Below, piece after piece: positions 1 through 13,554 of a DNA stretch of 64,000 bases. How positions within the stretch are numbered: position 1 is the stretch's first letter; every line of letters starts with the position of its first letter. The DNA comes from Notospermus geniculatus (Eukaryota > Nemertea > Pilidiophora > Heteronemertea > Lineidae): the NCBI GenBank assembly GCA_002633025.1, contig NMRB01000035.1, positions 495,858-559,857 of the forward strand, read 5' to 3'. The notes under the pieces are model-generated. The model was not told the DNA's origin. It worked only from the letters and a program-made list of their open reading frames with translations, and did no database searches. The translations under genes were made by a program, and so were the position numbers.

Positions 1-165
1 GCTTTCTTCAACGGATTATCCGCAGGAAATGTACCTAATGGTACAAAACCTCGTTGGGATAGGTCACTGAGTATCCACCTGGCCGACATTCGCTGCACTA
101 CCTCGCTGAATGCTCGAAGCGAGAAATGTTGGACGCACGCCATTACACTGAGCGGGTCTTGGTTG
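1..165. repeat. Dispersed repeat, copy 1 (cut by window edge)
   Basis: Begins GCTTTCTTCAACGGA and includes GGTCACTGAGTATCC; aligns with 7,200-7,360 at moderate identity. It may extend left of the window. Confidence 0.6.
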
Positions 166-349
166 TGTCACCCAGACCCGCTGCGTTCAGAATGAGGCTA
201 ATGCATTATCCATTTGAAACATACGCACGAGATACCAAGGTATTTTAGAATTAAAGGTATCATTAGCTTAAAGCCATTTTATGAAACAGGCTAGTGATGT
301 ATGCTGTAGTGTAAAGAGATATGCTGTGTAAAAATCGCACCATACTTAC

Positions 350-499
350 GAATAGTATTTCTCATCCAGCTTATTGCCGTCAAGGTACTTCTTCATGTCT
401 GATTGAACTGCGTCCATTGTTTTAAAGAAAGCCCTGTAACCTAGACCCACGATTGTGTCCAGGTTGTCGTTCTTTTTGAATTCGTCGATTTTGTTGCTC
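350..499 (-). CDS. DEG/ENaC exon: helical insertion, fourth part
   Basis: Acceptor cttttag, donor gtaagt, phase 2 to 2, 150 nt. Encodes SNKIDEFKKNDNLDTIVG and then FFKTMDAVQSDMKKYLDG. It is still helix-like, still without cysteine, and TM2 has not been reached. The rest of the gene must lie left of position 1. Confidence 0.82.
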
Positions 500-3400
500 C
501 TAAAAGTGGAAAATGAATAATTCAAGTGCAGGACTCTTGGTTTCCAACTTGGTTCGAGGCGGCGTTCTCATGCGAGTTGGCCCTCAGCCTCATGGGCAAT
601 TCACCATTGTTCGTTTCCTTAGGCATCCTTTACATGGAAGTATAGATGAGATCAAACTTCGTAATTAGGTCATTGCCGTGGATAATTCGCGCATGCGCAG
701 TTTGCCGTTTTCCTTGCTCCAAGCCGGAAGTCAATGTTTTAATGGCTTTCAACGAAGGATTGCCAGTGGGTCGCACAATTTTGCCGTTTTCTATTGGTTT
801 TTCACCCAGCTTTGTGTTTATACGTGTGTGAGTCCTCGACATAATCACCTGGCGCTCCTGAAAATCGTTACCATCATGAAAATCGGGTGTGATTTACAGA
901 AAAATTCGCCCAGGTTGGATCTCCGAATGGACAAAAATGGCGATGCACGTGGCCGGTCGATCGCGATTTTTCTTCGCTCAACCTTTGGGAAACCAGCGGG
1001 GAAACCAGTATTTTTCCGTTCCTCAAGTAGTACCAGACCCGTTCACAGTGTAATTAAGGGATCCCCTGCAGAAATATCGAAGATAACCACCAAAAATGCT
1101 GCCGATTGCCGGAATCCTTCGTTGAAACCAATTAAAACACACCAACTTCCGTGTTGATAAGGAAAACGGCTACTGCGCATGTGCGGGTTGCCAAGAAGTC
1201 GCCATGACGTCATAAACGACGACCTAGTTTGAACTGATCTGTACGTTATACGAAACCGTCGGTTTAACAGGCCTTTCCATTACTAGCAAATCACTACACC
1301 CTCCATATTTATACCCCTATTTTGGGCACATTGAAAAATTCGAAAATCAGAAGCAAATTTAGAGAATTGCACGGCACATTGTGGAACTGATGGTCTCTGA
1401 CCATTCACAAACTGTTCACTTCTATAATCCTAGAAAAAATATGGATGTTAACATGGATTTCAGGCCATCATTTGGGTATATTGGGCACATTTTTTACATG
1501 CAAATTTGGGCACAAACCAGATTTCACTACACCCTATAAGGTGTAGTGACAGTGCAATGGAAAGGCCTGGGTTAACAATGGGTCATATGAATAAAGACTA
1601 GCAGATGCTTTTGCTTCAGATTTGTACAGCATTACCTAGTGCATTTGTATTGCAAAATTCAAGTAAAAGCATTTGCTAGTCTTTATTCATATGACCCATT
1701 GGTTCACCGTCGTGAATCCTCGGAAGCCTTCGTTAATCGGCGTTTTCGTATACCGTATACTTCTGTGTACAGGAAGCCTTACGGTTTACACTGCACCGAC
1801 CAATGATAGATCTAGCGTCCAATGGAAATACCTAGTAAGTCACATTTTTGGAAAAAAATGGGTTAAGGCCAAATTCGTACTTACTAGATATTGTTTCATC
1901 ATAATAAACAGTTTTTGTTTGCAAAATGTTCGCCAAAGCCTCGGAAAGACAGTGGTGCACTTACTCGGTTTTTACTTCTAAGTCATCAGAATTGTGACTT
2001 ACTACGTTTTTACCTTTGCAAATTCAGCATGAAATCAGAGGTAAAACATAGCAAATTGCATTTAATCCTGTTGTATGACATTTTTTTAAAATTAGGAGTG
2101 TTTTCCACAACAAAACTCTTCCAAGTTGTCATTCCACATAAACCCATTTTTCTCGAAAACAACAAAATACTAGGTATTTCCATTGGACGCTAGAGATGTG
2201 AATGACTGCCTACACAGTTTTCATTGGTGACGTACCCATGGAGAGCGAACTTGCGCGAGATACGACTCAAGTGCAGCTTATCGGGGGAAGTCCAGAACTG
2301 ACTACATGTATACAAAGGGCAAACCGCAAGGTAAATACATGTATGTCATTGACCATTTCCAATACTTCATAGTTACAGCCATTTTCTCGACCGTCCTCAA
2401 AGAACACTTTGTTCTAACTCTCGGGGCAAACAGCTCGATATACATTTTGTTCATCATTTTTCTTACTTCATAGTTGCAGCCATTGAGTCGACCGTGTTCA
2501 ACAAAGGTAGGAATTCCTTGATATAGTCCTTGTTGGCTTTCACGTGGTTGTAGATGACTTTTTGGAACTTTTCTTCGCTATCGTTTAGTGTGGCATACGC
2601 TGACTGAATATCCCAATTGTATGTCTTTGTGCTATCGAAGAAATTCCTCAGCATCGTCACTTTTGCCACAAAGTCGTAGTCCGTAAATATTTTTGAAACA
2701 GCCGTCTTTCCTTTTTCCCTCAGTTTGTCCTGAGCCTTCCTGATGAAGTCGTAGACTGACTTGAACTTCTCTCTGGCAGTGTTTAGTTTCCTTGCCATCT
2801 CAGCGCGTCGAGTTGTCATAACCTGCAGGCTCTGAGTATAAATAGAAAGGGCCGTATGCACCAAACGAAGAACAACCTTTCAATTGTTCAGGACTGCCAG
2901 GGCATGATGTGACAATGGAAAAGTTGTGGATCAACCTAGTTTAAGATAATCTTCGGTTGGTGCATCCAAACGGCTCTAATTGTGGACGCATGTTCTGTGA
3001 CTTTCCTGGACGACAACAGGCGACCTCTAACGGTAGTAAAGTCTCCCATTATGTTTACTTGTGTGTAAACAGCCACGAACCCAGGTTGCTTACCTTTTTA
3101 ATGGCTTCCTCCTTTGCTGTAACGTTGGCAATCACCTCGTCGATCTGATCCAGTGGGTACTTGAATACCTCCGTCATTGACATCCGCAAATTGTCATCGT
3201 AGTCCGTGGCAGTTTTCTCATAAGGCACAATGGATTTTGTCCGAAATTGTTCTCGATTGTACGTCACTTTATCAAAGAATACATCCACCAGGTACTTTCC
3301 CATGTTTACGTAATGGTTATGTAGGCTATCTAAGTTCGCTTTCGTTGCCTTTAACCACTTAGATTCCGGCTGCCTATTGACAGCTTCCTGAAGTATGGTT

Positions 3401-6400
3401 GTCGGGATGATAAGCTTTTGTTTTCTTTCTCCATCTTTAATATCTCCACCTTTTATTTCCATTGGTTTTGATTCATTGTAATTAATTATAACTTCGTCAA
3501 ATTGTTGCTTTGCCTCGTTGCTGATGGTAGCCCTTGCGGCCAGTCGGTCATCGAGAACCGCTTGCATGGCCAGCCTCAAATCGAAGTTAGCTTTACTACC
3601 ACCCGTGATTCGCTCGAATTTCCTGTATGCTTCGGCGGCCAGTTCCCTGTACAAGATGGTGACGGGCCTGAAGTAACTGTCCAATTTAGATGTTACTGGT
3701 TTGTAGAATTTCCACTCAACTACTTTCCTGAAAAGTAGATAGACAAGTTGCATTTGTCAGTAAATTTGAGGACGCTGGTCCATTAAACGGTGATAGTTTA
3801 AAGCCCCACTGTATTGAATTTTACGATATTTTCAAAATTTAGGAGAGTGCAAACATACGCTTCATAGCCTCGTGAAGGTCCCCAAAATGCTTGCCTGATA
3901 CGTACCGGTACTTCATAGAATCAAGGCCTAGTTTTCAGCACACATTGAAAAAACTGCAGGGAGAGCTCTAATGTATTCAGACAGAGCGTAGTACATTTTA
4001 CACTACGCTGACGTCGTGACGTCGAGAATCGCGGCGATGATTTGCGTTTTTCATATTCAATACAGTGGGGCTTTAACCTTTATAGGTTTTCTCCAGGCAC
4101 TCGCGGTTTCCTCCTGCTTGACTAATAAATAATTCGCCCAATGAAAGTTGTCAATAGATGAAATAATAACGCCGTATTTGGTGTTAAACTCATGATTCGA
4201 TTCTCTTAGTTCTCACCTTTGAAACTTAAAAAACCTTGTGACCACTTCGAAGATGGCGTTTGCTCCATTAGACAGTGTCTTGGTGTGTTTTTCGATCCCT
4301 GCTGCTGCCTCATCCATTTCTCCGAGAGTTTCATTGACGACATTAGCGGTTTTAACCAGACTACTCATCAAGTCGGCATCTTCCTTCTGTACCTCTTTAC
4401 TGGTACGTGCCACCGTGTCTCGGGCTTCCGAATATTTCTCCTTCAGCAGTTTCTTATTTGCGATTTTAAAGAGCTTGTAGACATCGGATTTGGCGCTCTT
4501 CAGATAACTGAGGTTTGGTTTATAGTAAAAGGTCTCACAGCCTGGTCTACAATTACAGGAGTCCGAAATGTTCTCAAACATGACTGAAGGAAACAATGGG
4601 AATGAAACATTTCATACATAAATGAAAAGAACGTACATGTACAGTTGTGCTCGAAAGTTAGTGAACCCCACCACGAAATGCACGCCACTTGCTGAGCTCA
4701 AAGTATTACCAATCATACCTCCTTTCACTTGTAGACCGGCATAATGCAAGCAGCCACAGCATAGTTTCAAAATATCAAGAAATGTAAATATGTTTTTATC
4801 ACATGGTTTCACAAATGAAACAATAATGTTCAGAACACAGTATCGTTTTGGGGTGCAATATCTTTCGAGCACAACTGTAGTATTAAATTGGAACCACAGG
4901 AGGCAGACAAACTACATTCCAGGGCCCGGTTGCACAAAACTCGCGATAGCGCTAACTTTATGTTAAATGACGTAAAAATCCATTGTCTTTTTACGTCATT
5001 TAACATAAAGTTAGTGCTAACACCAAGTTAGTGCTAACATGAGTTTTGTGCAACCCAGCCCAGAGAAATTACGGAAAGTAGATTCCGATGGGAATCATAC
5101 GATGGCAGTTGATACTAAAGTATGCCATTTAACGACGTGGCGTGGTCACGCTCATGAAATCGCTGAGACCTTATTTCCATTGTTCATTGCGATGAAAAGC
5201 AAAGCACCACAAAATTTAATGGTTTCATTAGAGGCCACTGCTTGCAATAATTAGCAATAAAAGTCCCTGGTGTGCTCCAGGTTTGAGGCCTGTTTCATCA
5301 GGTATAATAATAACATTTGATTACAACGTCCTCTGGGCTGGGTTGCACAAAACTCATGTTAGCGCTAACTTGGTGTTAGCGCTAACTTTATGTTAGATGA
5401 CGTAAAAAGACAATGGATTTTTACGTCATTTAACATAAAGTTAGCGCTAACACCAAGTTAGGGCTATCGTGAGTTTTGTGCAACCGGGCCCTCGTCAATG
5501 AAGTCCCGGGAATGAAGTGTGTGTTCTTGGTTTGAGAAATTCAGTCTTTATCCTCTCTCCCAGTACCAGAGTTATCTTACCTTGTGTCTTGATCTTGCAA
5601 CTGAGAGCCACGTCAATTCGACAGCTTTGAATACCTGTGGACAAAAGAGAAAATAAAATGATGAACAATTCCGTCCCTGATGGCAAAGATAGCTTCTTTT
5701 CTACATGTACACTCCAACTCAGTGTTAACTTAATATTTGTCGGCGTTTACGAGCCAAAATCAGCCAGACGCCATTAATTAGGCAGTCAGTATCGGCACGT
5801 AAGCTGGCACGTAGCATGGACCTAATACTCACTTGGCACATTCATGTATGGCAACGTGCAGTTGCATTGCTTGACGAAAAAGTTGGTCCAACATTCCCGC
5901 TTGCAGGCAGCCTGTGTGTAATACGAAAAGTACTCCAACTTCTGGTTCTTTGTACAGTTCCCATACGGTGGTTCCATTCGCTTCATCTGGTGAAGAAAAA
6001 AGAAAGAAACTGTACTCGCCTACCTCTGCCCTCAAACTTTATGTCAAACTGCAACAGAGGTAAAATATGAGAACGGCCCACACAACGACCGTGTCATACT
6101 TCGGCAAAGGCACGGGTTTCACCCAGCCTCGCCATCCAAATTTGTGAATTTCAAATGCATTGTTACTCTTGTCTCTCAGACTGACAGATTTTTATAAGTA
6201 TTGAGATAATGTTCCTTCGTTAGCATCATCTGTAGGCATATATACCACCTTCGTTATACCTAAGGACTTGAATTCATGGCTCCTTCTGCAGCGAAGTAAG
6301 TCAGAGCCGCACGCACGCTGCAATAATGGAGACACTGAACATGCTGTTAATAACAAAACGTAATGAAAATGATTATAGCAATGCAAATAAATCAAATGAG

Positions 6401-9400
6401 GTGCATAGCAATAGAAGCGTGAGCGTACTGTAGAATAAACTAAAGAAAATTAGAACGCTTGAAATTTACTTAAAGGAGCACGGTATTGCCACTTTTTCTC
6501 GACAGCCGGCGCCACCGCGCCACTCTCCAACCCGAGGGTATAACTACGTGTCGGCGAATGACCCGATTTACTGCGTACATTTTGTAATGCATTTTTGTAG
6601 TTTGTCTTACTGCCGCTAGGTGGCTCCCTCTACGTCGGTAGTCAAATAACGCATTTGAGATCCAATACCGTGCTCCTTTAATATCAGAAAATTTGATGGT
6701 CAGCGCACTTGACTGCTAGGCCTACATGGGCATGCAGTCATGATGGAGGATGCTAAGTCGATGAGGACGCGGCGTCAGTGAATCACGCCCTGTGTAAACA
6801 CATGTACATCGTGCAACGTACATCGGCGTCAGTGAATCACGCCCTATGTAAACACATGTACATCGTGCAACGTACATCGGCGTCAGTGAATCACGCCCTG
6901 TGTAAACACATGTACATCGTGCATCGTACATCGGCGTCAGTGAATCACGCCCTGTGTAAACACATGTACATCGTGCATCGTACATCGGCGTCAGTGAATC
7001 GCGCCCTGTGTAAACACATGTACATCGTGCATCGTACATCGGCGTCAGTGAATCGCGCCCTGTGTAAACACATGTACATCGTGCATCGTACATCGGCGTT
7101 AGTGAATCACGCCCTGTGTAAACACATGTACATCGTGCACATCATCGATTACATCCAGCAAACCGTTCAAGTGCAAGAGTCGAAATGAGATAGCAGGGCG
7201 CTTTCTTCAACGGACTTTCCACAGGATGCTTAGCTAATGACACAAAAAATGATTGGGGTAGGTCACTGAGTATCCATTTCGCCGACTTTCTGTGCGCTGC
7301 CGCTCTGAATGATTGAAGCGAAAACTGCATGATGGTGGACGCCATTTTGGAAACACTGCCAGCGGACATGACACGTGGAGATGTTTACATCCGCGTTTAA
7401 AAATAGACAGCCAATCACAAGCGACAAAATTACAGGCGGGGGGGGGGAGTGAGTACAAATAATGGAATGTGGCAGCAGTTTCGCTAAATATTGACAAGAA
7501 AAATGCTTCTAAATCACCAAATGAATGGGTTTTGGAAAATGTATACTAGTAGATGCAGACCTAGACACAATTAAAGGCTATAGGGCTATCGTGATTGTCT
7601 TTTGATTTATTCAGTCGTTTTTTGGAACCGTAGTAAAATCGCATGGTGGAAGAAGCAGAAAGAAGAAAGAAATTTTGTGATCTCAATATGGTCAGTACAC
7701 TGACAGGTGTGCTGACCATCGTAAGGCCAAAAGGGTGAATGTCGTCCTGGGTACCCCTAAAGGGTACCCAGGTCCAACCTGGGTATCCCTAAATGGCACC
7801 CAGGTACGTACTGGGTACCCTTTAGGAACCTAAAGGATACCCAGTTTGAAATTCTCGCCTGGTGAGATACCTGGAATCCAGGTCGAATGTGGTAAGTGCG
7901 CTGTGGTGCCGATTGCCAAATCACCATTCTTCAATCCGTGGAATCTCAAAATTTGACTGATTATCTCATGCCGCCGCACCCGCGTTGACAATTGCCCCTT
8001 CGGAAGCAGACCAAGACATCCCGTGCCGATCATTGCAACTTGGGGTCTGCCTTAAACTCCTGGTTTTGGTCTAAATTTCCCGTCATTGTCGACCTCAACA
8101 TATTTGCTTTTAACTTCGCGGCCTTTTGCACACAAAAATGCCATCTCTGAAGGACGGTATACCGGCGAGATACTCTTTTAGACGCGAGTCTGGCACTCTG
8201 GTCGCCATAAAGTCATCTCCACGTACGCTTGCGAGCATGACGAGCTGAACGGTAAAAGTACCGTCAACCTGGATTCCAGGTATCTCATCAGGCGGGAATT
8301 TCAAACTGGGTATCCTTTAGGTTCCTAAAGGGTACCCAGTACGTACCTGGGTGCCATTTAGGGATACCCAGGTTGTCCTATTTTGGTTTGAGTTGCCAGA
8401 CAATCTCTTGGTTTGAGTTGCCAGACAATCTCTCAGTTGTCACTTGGCAGCAGTCTAAGTGTCATCATCAGTGGGCATCCTGAAGCATGTGGTGCATCAG
8501 AGGTACAGGTGCTATGACATGTATGATCGCCTACAGACACCTACCACATTAACGTTAAGCCCAATGAAGGCATGGTTGCCTGTTGCCATACCAAGACCCA
8601 GTTCAAATATCTTGGCTATATCATTTCGGTCGTAGAGAAGAAATTTCAAACCCGCTGATTCATGCGGGCCAGTCATAGCCTCGTAATTCTCAGTGTTAAT
8701 GAGGAGACGAATCCCACCCATTATACCTGCAAAAATCGGAAAATGATATTACTGCATGAATTTGTAACTTCGTCATGATGCTCTCCCGTGGTCTTCACAT
8801 CAAGAGCCATACAAAAATAATCATTGTGGGAGGAAACCGGTGCTGGAATGAAAATAAGTAAAACATGTCAGTCAAGCGAAATCAGCCTGAAAAGCAAAAA
8901 CTCCCACTGCCCTTGGCAGGACCAAATTCAAAATTTAATACTAGAGTGTGGTAAAAAAGAGAAGAGTTTAGTAAATTGAAAATGACGTAACCCTGGCCCT
9001 ATAATGCAAAACGCTGCGGTGGTTTTGATTGCGTAATAAACCTGTGACAACGTGGTGTGAAGTGTGGCGATGTTTCCGTTTCCCAGTGTTTCCCCACATT
9101 TTGTGTGATGCAGTGTGAAATGAGAGCGGCCGATATTATTCTGATGCGCCCCATTGAAAAATCATTGTCTCTCTTGCTGACAATTGTACGAAAACACTGA
9201 GATATGGGGAACACTAGAAAACGTTACATGTCCCATTCAATTATGCGATAAAACCCTTCTCCTTCAAGCAGTTACACAAATGAGGTGAATCGTCAATCAT
9301 CAGTGGTCTCACCGTTCCTAAATTCAGACCGACGAAAGTATAAAACCCTGCCGTTATACCCGAACCAAGCTCTTCAATTACTGCGATGTTTCTTGCGTCA

Positions 9401-12400
9401 TAGAGAAGGAACTTTATACCCTGTGACTGATGTGGCCCGGCCATGTATTCATAGGCTTCTATATTTAATAGCAGGCGGAGGCCACCATCATTGCCTGAAA
9501 TCAACCAGGGTTAAAATGCAACCAAATTGGGAGTGAATCGTATGCTTTGTTGCCAAAACTGCACTTGACGGAAGTAAAGAATGATACTGACGTCATTCTG
9601 CCATTCTTCCGAATGGTCAGAAAACCACGACAGCAGCCAACCATAGCCCTACTAGTTTGTAACAGTAAATCTGATTGGTTGTTTCTTGAAATTCATGATG
9701 CCGACATTGCCTCGTCACCGTTTAACCTTAGCCGGCTGTGCGAAGCCTTCAAGAAAAATGAGGGGGGAGGGGAGGGTAGACTCAGCAATGGCATCAGCTG
9801 CATTTTGTGAAGGATGAAATCTTTGCTTACCCGTTTCGCTCGTTAATTTCGGCTTCTTTTCAACCGGTCCGCTTTGCTTCCGATAGTTAAAGATGTAACA
9901 GAGACCTTGATCAGTGAACTTCATTTTAAAGTTCGCCGGACTACACTTCTCACCTTCCCATTGGCAACTGAAATCATACAAATGCTCAATGTCATGATGT
10001 AGATCTAGTCCTGCGGGAGTGATCACCTTGGGTTCTGTCACTTCGGTTTAGTGTTTTTGGGGTAGTATGCTAGTACATGATGCCGTGTCGGCGAGCCCCG
10101 CTACCATGGATTTTTACGGATTTCATGCGTGCACACTCTGTCACATGATTTGTCCTAAATACGAATATGCCTTAACCATTATGTAGTCCTTTGGTGCACA
10201 AACGATTCTGTGGCAATATAAGGGTGGCGGAGGGCCATCGACACGACGATAGACTCTGGCACTCCGCCTGTATTTATGACAATTTTCGGGTGTGAGTCTC
10301 GCTGTTCGAACATTACATGGCGAATGAGGGAGGCAACTTGCAATGCGCGATGTCATGAGGTAGAGGTTCGGGATAGCAGAATCAGAAACGCATGGGTCAC
10401 GTCGTCGGGATCGAGAACGGACAACGACGTCAGCGCTATCTCGACGCGGCGAATCTGCGAAGCAATCTGACGTCAAAAGTGGAACGCTGCTGTGATATGG
10501 TTATGTAAATAATTTTTCGAGAATGACTAAAAATGGGCTGTGCTTCGCAACTAAGGCGCGTTTGAGGCTGGCACGCATGGGGAACGATGAAGACGGTAAA
10601 GACTGAAGTTTGAGACGTGGAATTGAGTAAGCAGAGCGTGAAATTATTATTTGCGGGCCTAATTTAGGTTTGGTGTATACGTCACACAACGCCGCCGCCT
10701 GGTGGTCGCCTGGTTACCCAGCCTCGTCCCAGGTGTAGTCTCGCGCAGCCGTTTCGTGCACCTCGTCCCAGGTCTAGTCTCGCGCAGCCAGCCGTTTCGT
10801 GCAAGACGTCGCCCGTGTTGTGCTTTCTGCACATGCGTATCTTCCCCGAATGTGGACCGGGGCAGGCTCGAACCAACCGTGGCTCGGAGCGTAGGCCTGT
10901 AACACACCCGAACCATGGAGAGGTACACCCCTCCATGGTTCGGGTGTGTCCATCGTTCATGTCATTGTATACCAAGCCACTGTTCTGTTGTCGACGTTAC
11001 AATTAATCCACACATATATCGGCCTGTCCAAGGGCCTACTCATAATCTCAAGCCGCCCAGCTGAACCAACAATGACTGGTTCCGATTCCTCTGGATCTCG
11101 ATCTCGGAACGGGGATAGCACAAACTCTCTGCTATCGTGGGGTTGTCTGCGTCACGTCACTCAGTTTCAGACCAAGGTTGTGGTTGTGCGCAGATCTTTG
11201 TCGTTTACGTCAATTTGAGAACGATATATTGCACGCCACGCCGAAGACGAACCCGAGGGCATGGCCGAGGAATCCTAGTGTACTTACCTGACGATCATGT
11301 CTTCTTTCGTATGACCCAAATCCAATAAGATTTCCTTCATACTCAGATTGCTCGCACTGTGGTTCCTCAAGATGGCCTTTATATCCGGGTTCTTTTTTTC
11401 TGGTTGCCATATTTGCTTTATCATTTCAAGGGCATTTTTAGCCTTTGGGTAATGTTCAGCTTTTGTGATTCTGTAACACAATATTTCGTGAGTAAGGGAG
11501 GTTTAGACATCAAACTATAGACGTAAACGTTAACGGCAACGTTATTTTTGAACCGGAAATGCAATATAAAATGTGGTTAATGTGTAGTATGAAAAGTAAC
11601 GTTGTCGTAAATTTACGTTTATCGTTTGATTTCTAAACCTTCATAATACAACCGTAACGTTCCTTGGACTTAACCAGGAACTCAACCTGGCACACTTGAT
11701 CTACCCGCTCTGGCAGCACACATACACTGGCAGCACACATACACAGGCAGCACACATACACTGGCAGCACACATACACTGGCAGCACACATACACAGGCA
11801 GCACACATACACTGGCAGCACACATACACAGGCAAGTTCATGTCTGCATGGGTTCGTCTCACTGACGTGCTCTTCTAAAGTTGACACCACAGGAAAAATT
11901 CATGTCTGCGATTTTACGAATCGCGACTGTGGGTGACAGTCAAAAGAAAGAGTCATGAGCCATTTTAATAGTGGTGAAAAAATTAAGATAGTTGGACATA
12001 CTACAACGTACCTGAACGAGTTCTGGTTACACAGCGCCACCGAAGGAAAGCGAATTGTTTTATTGAAGTTGATGTCGACTTTGACCATGACTGGGCTGCT
12101 GGCAAGGTACATTACTCGGTCGCTAATCTGGTAGAGGAGGACGGATAGGGAGCCGAAGAAGAGAAGAAACCACAAGACCCTGCAATAATAAGATGTCGAT
12201 TCGTGCCATGTTTGATGCTGGTACATAATACGTGTATCTATAGTGATCAGAAATCTTACGGTCATTCAGCCGATTCCCGGGGTTTGACACAAAAACTCCA
12301 TGGGGTCTGTCTGGGTATAGATGTGGGACCTATGTACGAAGGCATTGCTAATTCTTAGCGAAGCCAGTGCTATGCGATAGGTAAATGAGCACGCGGAAAC

Positions 12401-13502
12401 ACCCGCAAGGGTTTCCCAAAGACCTTCGTTAACTGTGCATTCGGTACGTTTGCGACCGGTCGCAAACCCGCTCATTCCCGGCCATGATTACACCATGCCA
12501 TTCTTTAAAGCGCATCTATGCAGCTTCCACAGGTGTAGGAAGCGATTTTATATTCCCCTTCCACAGGAGTAGGGGCGGATTTATATTTTCCTTCCACAGG
12601 AGTAGGAAGCAGTTTTATATTCTCCTTCCACAGGTGTAGGAAGCAGTTTTATATTCTCCTTCCACAGGTGTAGGAAGCAGTTTTATATTCTCCTTCCACA
12701 GGTGTAGGAAGCAGTTTTATATTCTCCTTCCACAGGAGTAGGAAGCAGTTTTATATTCTCCTTCCACAGGTGTAGGAAGCAGTTTTATATTCTCCTTCCA
12801 CAGGAGTAGGAAGCAGTTTTATAAGCTCCTTCCAGAGGAGTTGAAAGCAGTTTTCTATTTTCCTTCCAGAGGAGTAGGAAGCGGTTTGATTCTACAGGAG
12901 TAGGAAGCAGTTTTATATTCTCCTTCCACACGGTGAGGAAGCAGTTTTTTCCCCGTTCCACCGCGGGAGTGTTTCCTAGGTGTAAACGGCTACTGCTCAC
13001 GCGTGCATTTTCACCCTACCAATGACCTAATTACTCATCAATATAGGTCAAATTGCAATTACATGTAGTAATTGTTGTTTACTCGGTGAACAATGGTCAC
13101 TCCCAAAAACAGGGACCTACCGTCGTATCCAGGTTGTACCGATTTCCCACATAAAATGAACTCCATGGAAACTTGTGTATTGAGTGAAACCCAGGAAATT
13201 GTCGGTCAGAGTTTCCGGTTCTTCTTTCTCGGGTTCCGGTTCTTTTTTCTTCTTTTCTGGTTTTTTCACCGACGGCCGTTGCTGACCGTATTCTATACTT
13301 CCTTGTCGGCTCCTTGACTTAATACAGTCGCCATTCTCGATTTCAAAGCCTTTGTTTTTATAGCCTGAAACGATAGGGGAAGTAACGTACAGTTTATGTG
13401 GATATACGTTTATCATGTGCATGATGTAGCTAAGTGGGTTTGTAATGGCTTTTGAAGTCAAAAGATATATTGCTGGGCAAATGCTTGGGAATTTGCTACT
13501 TG

Positions 13503-13554
<52 letters not shown>

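Noticed and set aside
6722-7188. Overlapping long repetitive frames on both strands
   Set aside because: They come from a 54-bp minisatellite (a multiple of 3) in a channel intron; no start context, splice signals or domain.
9968-10041. Upstream extension of the CQWEGEKC exon (frame TEPKVITPAGL)
   Set aside because: No acceptor there gives the phase required by the preceding exon, whereas gatttcag at 9,968 does and restores the family motif.
10141-10970. Arg-rich frames on both strands around 10.1-11.0 kb
   Set aside because: GC-rich intronic DNA with many overlapping frames, no splice continuity with the channel exons, and partly a hairpin repeat.
11633-11890. Cys/Val-rich minus-strand frame
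   Set aside because: It is a translation of a 17-bp GCAGCACACATACACTG tandem array.
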